Source of the DNA: JANPJV01 sp031425695
GTDB lineage: Bacteria > Pseudomonadota > Gammaproteobacteria > Xanthomonadales > SZUA-5
DNA: 12,181 bases
Direction of reading: 5' to 3'
Assembly: GCA_031425695.1 (NCBI GenBank)
Contig: JANPJV010000227.1
Location: 1 to 12,181, forward strand
How positions within the stretch are numbered: position 1 is the first letter of the stretch; every line of letters starts with the position of its first letter. Below the pieces are notes generated by a model. That model did no database searches and was not told where the DNA came from. It saw only the letters and a program-made list of their open reading frames with translations. Below, piece by piece: positions 6,903-12,181 of the stretch. The position numbers were made by a program, and so were the translations under genes.

Positions 6903-7355
6903 TCACGGCGCCAGCTCCAGCTCTCCGCGCAGGCGCGCGTGCACCGCTGGCGTCAGCAGTTGGCCGATCTCGATGCGCTGGATGATGCCGCGCGCATCGC
7001 GGGTGATCGGGCCGAGATAAGGTGCTGCCGGTTCGAACACGCCGGCCGGCTGGAAGTCGGCGGGCTCCCGGGCCAGGCTTTCGGTGACGCCTTCGGCAAT
7101 CACGCCGAGCAGTTGTTCTGGGCGGTACTGCACCAGCAGGATGCGGGTGGACAGCCGCGCCCGCGCAGGCACCCCGAGGGCAAGCTGGCACAGGTCGATC
7201 GCGGCCACGCTGGTACCGCGGAAGGTGAACAAGCCGGCCACCTCCGGCGGCGCCTGGGGCACGCGCTTGAAATCAACGAGCGGCAGGATTTCGATCACCT
7301 CCCGCGCCGCGATTGCGTAGCGGTCGGAACCAAGCTGCAAGAGCAGATAGAGCAC
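6903..7355 (-). CDS. wspB: WspB: CheW-type coupling protein
   Basis: This 150-residue protein is a single CheW domain: LYLLLQLGSDRYAIAA opens the fold, IEILPLV and VAGLFTFRGTSVAAIDL (39-55) match the conserved LGxxxxRG region, and a second barrel follows to about residue 145. It should join WspA and WspE in the signalling array. I chose the GTG at 7355 because the CheW fold begins at once after it; AAGG lies 9 nt upstream, and the wspA stop is only 21 nt away, which supports cotranscription. No extra domain is present, in contrast with WspD. Confidence 0.88.
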   Translation of the reverse strand: MLYLLLQLGSDRYAIAAREVIEILPLVDFKRVPQAPPEVAGLFTFRGTSVAAIDLCQLALGVPARARLSTRILLVQYRPEQLLGVIAEGVTESLAREPADFQPAGVFEPAAPYLGPITRDARGIIQRIEIGQLLTPAVHARLRGELELAP

Positions 7356-7376
7356 GTCGGCGGGCCTTGCGGGTAG

Positions 7377-9500
7377 TCAGCGCGCCAGCTTGAAGCGTGC
7401 GACACCGCCGCGCAGCCCGGCCACGGCATCATTGAGCCCATTGATCGCATCGCCTGACTGCCGCAGCGAGTCGACCGTCTGCTGCGCAGCATCGCCGAGC
7501 TGCATCAGCGCCTGGGTGATCTGTTCGGCACCGGTCGCCTGTGCCTGCATGCCTTCATTGACTGCCTCGAAGCGAGGCGCCAGCGTCTGCACCTGCTGGA
7601 TGATGTCGGACAGGTTGATGCCGACTTCCTGAACTTCATGGATGCCGCGGCGCACTTCCTCAGTGAATTTGTCCATGCCCATGACCCCGGCCGAAACCGC
7701 CGACTGGATGTCCTTGACCATCAGCTCGATGTCATAGGTGGCCACGGCGGTCTGGTCGGCGAGGCGGCGGATCTCGACCGCAACCACCGAAAACCCACGG
7801 CCGTATTCGCCCGCCTTTTCCGCTTCGATCGCTGCGTTCAAGGACAGCATGTTGGTCTGGTCGGCGACTTTGGTGATGGTGGTTACGACTTGGTTGATGT
7901 TGCCGGCCTTTTCGTTGAGCACGCCGAGCTTGGAATTGATGCTGGCGGCGGCTTCCATGACGTGGCGCATACTCTCTTCCATGTTGGCGAGACCAATCTG
8001 GCCGCTGGCAGCGCGCGCGGCGGATTGCTCGGCCACTGCCGATACTTCGCCCATGGTCTTGACCAGTTCCTTGGTGGTCGCGCCGATTTCCTTGGAGGTC
8101 GCGCCGATCTCGGTGGTGGTGGCCGCAATCTCGGCGGCGGTCGCCTGCTGCTGGCGAGTGGTCGCGGCAAACTGCGTCACTGCGGTGTTCACCTGGATGC
8201 CGGACTGGTGCACGTCGCCGACCAGCACTGAAAGATTTTCGACCATGTGCGCGAGTGCATTGCCCATGTCGTCATCATTCGAGCGCCGATGGAAGGATTC
8301 CGTCAGGTCGCCCTCGGCAATGGTTTCGGCCAGGAGCACGGTGTCTTTGAGCGCCAGCACCATGTCGTCGAAAGCCCGCGCGAGATCGCCGATTTCGTCC
8401 TTGCGCCGGTCGATGAGCGCCAGGCCCGAAAGGTCGCCAGTGGCGATCGAGCGGGCCGTCGCCACCACGCCACTGAGTGCACCGGTGATGTCGCGCGCGA
8501 TCATCCAGCCGACGAAGAGCATGAACAGCAGTCCGGCAACTGCCCAGGCGAGCATGCTCATGAGCTCGCGCCAGGCTTTGTCGAGGCGCGTCGTGAGCAG
8601 GTGGTCGAGCTCGGTCGCGGCAACGCGCTGCAAGGCGACGATCGCGTCTACCGACTGTGCCAGCTGGAGCAAATTCTCCTCCACGCCGCCGTCGAAACGG
8701 CCGCTGGCGCGCGCCGCAGCCAATTGCGTGAGGGTGGCATCGACGGCGTCCCTGGCGCGCGCGTGCGCTGGTCCCAGGCTGCTCGCCAGCGACGGATTGT
8801 GTGTCTGCGCCTTGTTCAGGGAAGCCGCCAGCCGAGTCGCCTGTGCACTGACCAGCGCGCCCATCCTGGCAGCCTCGTCACCTGCCTGCCGGTCGCCGTC
8901 TGCGGACTCGCCCGCACCGACCTGGGTCAGCGCGAGGGCGCGTGCGCGCCCCAACAGATCGGTAAGATCCGGCCCATGCATCATGACCGCCCGCATCAGG
9001 TAACGACTGGCGAGTTCGGGGTCGACGGTCAGGCGCGAATGGTCCGATACCAGCGCGACGTAGGCAATCAGCTCGCCAATCGCCTTGTCGATTCGCGTGA
9101 CCGACGCGATCGAAGCGTCGACTTCAAGCTCGCGCAGCTCGGTGGCCAGTGCGCTCCAGAGATCGCCAAGCGCCAGCGGCTCGCCCAGTCGCCGGTCCTG
9201 CTGGTCGATGCGGACAATGGCCTGCTCCAGCATGGCCGCGGCCTGGCTTTCGCGTTCGCTCATGGCCGCATCGCCAGTGCCGCTCACGAGCGCGGCACCG
9301 CGGTAGTTCTGCAACACGCCGAGCAAATCCAGCAGGGGTCCGTGGTACTCGATGCCGAGGCGCTCCTGCTCGGTGAAATCAATCTTGATCTCGGCGATCG
9401 ACTTGACCATGGTGAAGCTCAGGATGGCAAATGGAATCACCACCGCCGCGGCCAGCAACGCCAGCTTCTGGCGAACCTTGAGGTGCTTGAGCGTCAGCAT
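7377..9500 (-). CDS. wspA: WspA: transmembrane methyl-accepting chemoreceptor
   Basis: This 707-residue receptor is the input of the pathway. TM1 covers about 12-32, a helical periplasmic domain 34-313, TM2 314-334, HAMP about 335-388 (with a further HAMP-like stretch to about 428), then the methyl-accepting helical hairpin. The tip NMLSLNAAIEAEKAGEYGRG (550-569) and the following ADQTAVATYDIELMVKDIQS match WspA receptors as I know them. No NWETF-like pentapeptide ends the protein (it stops at ARFKLAR), consistent with a TPR-bearing methyltransferase. The periplasmic part is about 280 residues, longer than in the roughly 540-residue Pseudomonas WspA as I recall; DHSRLTVDPELASRYLMRAV (153-172) resembles a motif seen in the periplasmic helical domains of other sensor proteins. 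The ATG is preceded by GGGAG at good spacing. In Pseudomonas, WspA responds to surface contact; the signal here is not known. Confidence 0.93.
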   Translation of the reverse strand: MLTLKHLKVRQKLALLAAAVVIPFAILSFTMVKSIAEIKIDFTEQERLGIEYHGPLLDLLGVLQNYRGAALVSGTGDAAMSERESQAAAMLEQAIVRIDQQDRRLGEPLALGDLWSALATELRELEVDASIASVTRIDKAIGELIAYVALVSDHSRLTVDPELASRYLMRAVMMHGPDLTDLLGRARALALTQVGAGESADGDRQAGDEAARMGALVSAQATRLAASLNKAQTHNPSLASSLGPAHARARDAVDATLTQLAAARASGRFDGGVEENLLQLAQSVDAIVALQRVAATELDHLLTTRLDKAWRELMSMLAWAVAGLLFMLFVGWMIARDITGALSGVVATARSIATGDLSGLALIDRRKDEIGDLARAFDDMVLALKDTVLLAETIAEGDLTESFHRRSNDDDMGNALAHMVENLSVLVGDVHQSGIQVNTAVTQFAATTRQQQATAAEIAATTTEIGATSKEIGATTKELVKTMGEVSAVAEQSAARAASGQIGLANMEESMRHVMEAAASINSKLGVLNEKAGNINQVVTTITKVADQTNMLSLNAAIEAEKAGEYGRGFSVVAVEIRRLADQTAVATYDIELMVKDIQSAVSAGVMGMDKFTEEVRRGIHEVQEVGINLSDIIQQVQTLAPRFEAVNEGMQAQATGAEQITQALMQLGDAAQQTVDSLRQSGDAINGLNDAVAGLRGGVARFKLAR

Positions 9501-9577
9501 GCGAACTCCCTATTTGGTGCCAGGGTCCCGTCTGCAAGGCCCCGGCATCGACGCTTGGTCCCACAGGGGACAATCAG

Positions 9578-9600
9578 CTGCAAGTGCCTGCTTCTTGCAG
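9578..9600. promoter_or_regulatory. Inverted repeat in the wspA-phzF divergent region, possible operator
   Basis: CTGCAAG (9578-9584) and CTTGCAG (9594-9600) form a perfect 7-bp inverted repeat around 9 nt, and CTGCAAG occurs again at 9532-9538. A second small hairpin (GTCCC/GGGAC) lies at 9558-9571. The whole 165-bp gap 9501-9665 must hold the promoters of both genes; I see no convincing sigma-70, sigma-54 or FliA promoter in either direction. Confidence 0.35.
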
Positions 9601-9665
9601 GTGCTGGCAATGCCCACACGATGCATCATGCAGGCTCGCAATTGGTGCATTCATTGAGCATTTTG

Positions 9666-10550
9666 ATGACCAAGATCCGCTATCTGCAGCTGGATGTCTT
9701 TGCCGATCACCCTGGAGGCGGCAACCCCCTCGGCGTGGTGCTCGGGGCTGCACATTGGTCAGATGCCGCGATGCAGTCGTTCGCCAACTGGACTGACCTG
9801 GTAGAGACCACTTACCTGCTGCCTCCGCGCGCTCCTGAAGCGAGCTATCGCGTGCGCATCTTCACGCCCGACAAGGAGATTGCCTTCGCCGGCCACCCGA
9901 CCATCGGCAGTGCGCATGCGGCGCTCGCGACCGGCTTTTCGCAGCTCACCGACGGCTCCATGGTGCAGGAGTGTGGGGCGGGCTTGCTGCCCATCCATGC
10001 ACGCGGCGACGGCGGCGCACAGGTGCTGCTGGTGCGCTCGCCCGCCGCGAGCATCGTGCTCGAAGGCCTGGGGATCGATGCCCGTCTCGACGCCATCCTC
10101 GCGGGCCAGGCGCTCGGAATCCTGCCGCCGGCTTTTATCTCCGGTGGCCGCCGCTGGTGGCTGGCCGAGCTTGCCAGCGAGGCCGCGCTGCGTGCGTGGC
10201 AGCCCGACCACGCCGCCATCCGCGCGCTCGCGCTGGCGACCGACAGCCTCGGCGTGTGCGTGTTCGCACGCAGCAACGATCCTGCCTTCCAACTGGTCGT
10301 ACGCGCCTTTCCTGGCGGCGTCGGCATCGTCGAAGACCCCGCCTCCGGCGCCGCCAACGGCCTCATCGCCGCCTATATCGCCGAGCGTGAGCCCGCTGGC
10401 GCCCTCGCCCGCGGCTACCGCGTCAGCCAGGGCCGCGAAATGGGCCACGACGCCAGCATCGAAGTCAGCATCGAAGCCGGCGGCGCGGTATGGGTCGGCG
10501 GGCGCACGCACCTGGTGATCGATGGCGAGGTGTTCTGGGGGGCGGAGTAA
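9666..10550 (+). CDS. PhzF-family epimerase/isomerase (phenazine biosynthesis-like protein)
   Basis: This 294-residue protein belongs to the PhzF family of cofactor-independent enzymes with a diaminopimelate-epimerase fold. Residues 6-23 (LQLDVFADHPGGGNPLGV) are the usual N-terminal strand and GNP turn. E47 in DLVETTYL sits where the catalytic Glu of PhzF is expected. EIAFAGHPTIG (71-81) and GIVEDPASGAANG (220-232) are the two glycine-rich signatures of the symmetric halves. The length is normal for the family. No phenazine or other biosynthetic genes surround it, so the substrate is unknown and a general isomerase call is safest. The ATG at 9666 begins at the family's normal N terminus; ribosome-binding sequence is weak (TTGAG). 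The frame is open far upstream opposite wspA, which I ignore. The 40-bp gap to the convergent mscS-like gene has short CCGAAACC repeats and no clear terminator. Confidence 0.9.
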   Translation: MTKIRYLQLDVFADHPGGGNPLGVVLGAAHWSDAAMQSFANWTDLVETTYLLPPRAPEASYRVRIFTPDKEIAFAGHPTIGSAHAALATGFSQLTDGSMVQECGAGLLPIHARGDGGAQVLLVRSPAASIVLEGLGIDARLDAILAGQALGILPPAFISGGRRWWLAELASEAALRAWQPDHAAIRALALATDSLGVCVFARSNDPAFQLVVRAFPGGVGIVEDPASGAANGLIAAYIAEREPAGALARGYRVSQGREMGHDASIEVSIEAGGAVWVGGRTHLVIDGEVFWGAE

Positions 10551-10590
10551 GCTCCCCGACCGAAACCGATATCCGAAACCGAAACCCGCT

Positions 10591-11409
10591 CTATCGCTCC
10601 CGCTGCCCCGGCGCCGCGATCCCCGCTGCGGCAAGCGCCTGCTTGAGTTCGAGCAGGAGCTGGGCGCGGACGGTGGCGTAGTCGGCAGTGCCGACCCAGG
10701 GACGGATCGCGAGCTCGACCGTGCTGTCGGCGAGACGTTCCACGGTGAGTTGCGGCGCTGGCTCCATCAGCACGCGCGGCTCGCGCTGGAGGACGGCACG
10801 GATCACTTCGAAGGCGGCGGCAATATCGTCCCGATAAGCGATGCCGATGAGGATGTCGACGCGTCGCGTCGACCGCGCGCTGTAGTTGATGATGGCCTCG
10901 TTGGCGACCTTGTTGTTGGGCAGGATCAGCTCGCAGTTGTCGGCGGTGAGCAGCACCGTGTGCATCAGCCGCAAGCTCTCGACCCGGCCGGTCTGCGCAC
11001 CGAGCGTGCCAATGCCGATGCCAATCATGTCGCCCGCGCGAAACGGCTTGAGCAGGAGCAGCATCACACCGGCGGCCAGGTTCGAGAGTGAATCGCGCAG
11101 TGCCAGGGCGATGGCCAGCCCCGCCGCACCGAGCGCCGCAAAGATCGAGGTCATCGGCACGCCGGCCTGGTCGAGCGCGCCGACCACCACCAGCACGAAC
11201 AGCACGCCGGACACCAGGTTGCGCAGGAAATCACGCAACATCGGGTCGACCTGCATGCGCGTCAGCACGCGCGTGAACACCTTGAGCAGTTGGCGCGCCA
11301 GCCACAGGCCAAACACCAGGACCAGCACCGCGAGCGTCAGCCGCAGCGACCAGTCGATCAGGTAGCTCGCCCAGGGCAGGCTATGGAAGCGTTCGAGCAG
11401 GCTATTCAC
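10591..11409 (-). CDS. Small MscS-family mechanosensitive ion channel
   Basis: This 272-residue inner-membrane channel should open under membrane tension and release solutes during hypo-osmotic shock. Three membrane segments are visible: about 19-38, 61-80 and the pore helix region 88-120. In the last, AALGAAGLAIALALRDSLSN and the following LLLLKPFRAGD are typical of MscS TM3 and its exit into the cytoplasmic beta domain. ILPNNKVANEAIINYS (162-177) is the conserved beta-domain motif, and the C-terminal alpha/beta part runs to about 260. Its length is close to E. coli MscS (286 residues). I chose the GTG at 11409 because it overlaps the upstream DUF4124 stop by 8 nt and precedes a sensible N terminus; longer open frame upstream lies inside that gene. 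No clear Shine-Dalgarno is seen, so translation is probably coupled. Confidence 0.88.
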   Translation of the reverse strand: MNSLLERFHSLPWASYLIDWSLRLTLAVLVLVFGLWLARQLLKVFTRVLTRMQVDPMLRDFLRNLVSGVLFVLVVVGALDQAGVPMTSIFAALGAAGLAIALALRDSLSNLAAGVMLLLLKPFRAGDMIGIGIGTLGAQTGRVESLRLMHTVLLTADNCELILPNNKVANEAIINYSARSTRRVDILIGIAYRDDIAAAFEVIRAVLQREPRVLMEPAPQLTVERLADSTVELAIRPWVGTADYATVRAQLLLELKQALAAAGIAAPGQRER

Positions 11410-12007
11410 AGCGGTGATTGCGGATCGTGCGCAGGCGCTGGCCCTCGCGGGTGAACCGGCGCAGCGCATCGCCCTTGGCGCGCGCCTGCTGGGCGTCGTT
11501 GTAGGCGATCTGGTCCGCGTAGTACTTGCAGGTATCCGAGCGGGTCGCGACCTGGCAATCGTCCTGCACCCAGGTGCGGCCGGGCGGGGCTGGCGGCGCA
11601 CCGGTGACGGGCGGCGGCGGTGGCAGGCCGGGTTTGATGGCCACCAGCGTGCGCTTGGTGCGGGCATCGCCGCTGAAATAGATCGAGCCGTCCGGACGTG
11701 CGCAGCGAAACGACGGCCGTGGCGCGCGCGCCGTCGGGTTCGGGCGCGCCTTGGCCGCGGGCGCGGCCGGGGCCGGGGCCGTCGTCGTTCCAGGCGCCGC
11801 CGTTGCAGGCGCTGCCGGCTTGGCGGTTGCCGCGGGCGCTGGTCGCGGTGGCGCCGGGGCGCTGGTCCGGATCAAGCCGATCTGCCTTCCCGGACAGGGC
11901 TCGTCCTGGTAACTGACCACGCCGCCCGCCTGCCGGCACTTGTAGATGATCCCGGCCTGCGCCGGAAAAGCGAGCCAGAACAACAGCAATGCAAGAATGA
12001 TTCTCAT
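11402..12007 (-). CDS. Exported DUF4124-domain protein with Ala/Pro-rich linker
   Basis: This 201-residue protein of unknown function has a clear Sec signal peptide (hydrophobic 3-14, probable cleavage after AQA at 16-18), so it should be periplasmic. Residues 19-40 (IIYKCRQAGGVVSYQDEPCP) are the start of a DUF4124 domain, usually a short Cys-containing module at mature N termini. An Ala/Pro-rich linker (49-98) follows. The segment from 100 (FRCARPDGSIYFSG) looks like a second, degenerate copy of the YKC...G...Y motif, then come C151, C160 and C200. The five cysteines of the mature protein (24, 38, 102, 151, 160) plus C200 make disulfides possible. The ATG at 12007 has no Shine-Dalgarno; TAGACT stands six bases before it, so a leaderless message is conceivable. 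It overlaps the mscS-like gene by 8 nt, suggesting one transcript. Confidence 0.82.
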   Translation of the reverse strand: MRIILALLLFWLAFPAQAGIIYKCRQAGGVVSYQDEPCPGRQIGLIRTSAPAPPRPAPAATAKPAAPATAAPGTTTAPAPAAPAAKARPNPTARAPRPSFRCARPDGSIYFSGDARTKRTLVAIKPGLPPPPPVTGAPPAPPGRTWVQDDCQVATRSDTCKYYADQIAYNDAQQARAKGDALRRFTREGQRLRTIRNHRCE

Positions 12008-12048
12008 GGGAGAAGTCTAGCCGGGGCGGGAGCTTCTTCGCTGTACGT

Positions 12049-12120
12049 GGGTCCGGACCGTGTCCGGACGCTTTTCCAGGACCGTGTAGTCCAAAAGCGT
12101 GCGGGAAAGGGCCGGACCCC
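12049..12120. repeat. Inverted pair of the GTCCGGAC element upstream of the DUF4124 gene
   Basis: The left unit 12049-12075 holds two GTCCGGAC octamers separated by CGT and ends in GCTTTT. The right unit 12093-12120 begins AAAAGCG and ends GCCGGACCCC, a degenerate copy in the opposite direction. Between them GGAC...GTCC (12079-12092) extends the potential hairpin. Together they could form one long stem of about 70 nt. It is the same family as the array at 1-184 but arranged head to head. The left half has a hairpin plus T4 on the plus strand and might stop transcription entering from either side. The rest of 12008-12181 shows no gene; the sequence ends before any upstream gene is recognisable. 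Confidence 0.8.
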
Positions 12121-12181
12121 CGGAGCGGTCCCCCAGCCATCGGATGCAGCCTTAACCTTTAGGCGTGGCGCAAGACCCCAT

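Noticed and set aside
8247..9665. Upstream extension of the phzF-like frame
   Set aside because: It lies antisense to wspA and has no PhzF-family content; the family N terminus starts at 9666.
9501..9665. Sigma-54 or FliA promoter for wspA
   Set aside because: GGCAC and TTGCA are present but without the required spacing, and no FliA -35/-10 pair was found.
10551..10590. Short CCGAAACC repeats between the convergent phzF-like and mscS-like genes
   Set aside because: Only 40 bp with a few copies; no stem-loop with T run could be drawn, so I do not call a terminator or an element.
12121..12181. Partial gene at the right edge
   Set aside because: Minus-strand ATG at 12181 gives only nine codons before a stop, and no frame shows recognisable protein.

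Overview
The window is a high-GC stretch of proteobacterial chromosome. Gene content, codon bias and the GTCCGGAC-type and GTAGCCCGGG-type palindromic repeats suggest a gammaproteobacterium of the Xanthomonas/Lysobacter/Rhodanobacter kind. That assignment is an inference; no rRNA or tRNA gene is present to settle it.

About three quarters of the window (positions 9500 down to 196, minus strand) is one complete Wsp-type chemosensory operon in the order known from Pseudomonas: wspA (membrane receptor), wspB (CheW coupler), wspC (CheR methyltransferase with TPR tail), wspD (second CheW coupler with an N-terminal cysteine cluster), wspE (CheA kinase with C-terminal receiver), wspF (CheB methylesterase), then the output protein. 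The genes overlap or nearly touch, except for a 109-bp gap between wspB and wspC that holds an inverted REP doublet. The output gene departs from Pseudomonas. Its receiver closely resembles that of WspR, but the GGDEF diguanylate cyclase is replaced by a histidine-kinase module, the arrangement I recall being called WspHRR in Burkholderia. The WspF receiver has also lost its phosphoacceptor Asp (now Glu) and its acidic pocket, so the feedback arm looks rewired.

Positions 1-184 carry about 4.4 tandem 42-bp copies of a palindromic element (core GTCCGGACAAGGTCCGGAC) directly after the operon's last stop codon. The same element occurs as five in-frame 36-bp copies inside wspE, encoding a 12-residue repeat in the linker after the Hpt domain. 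It occurs again as an inverted pair at 12049-12120.

Upstream of wspA and divergent from it is a PhzF-family epimerase/isomerase gene (9666-10550, plus). Converging on that is a two-gene minus-strand unit: a secreted DUF4124 protein (12007-11402) overlapping by 8 nt a small MscS-type mechanosensitive channel (11409-10591).

No stretch longer than 300 bases lacks a gene. No tRNA, rRNA, CRISPR array, transposase or phage gene was seen.
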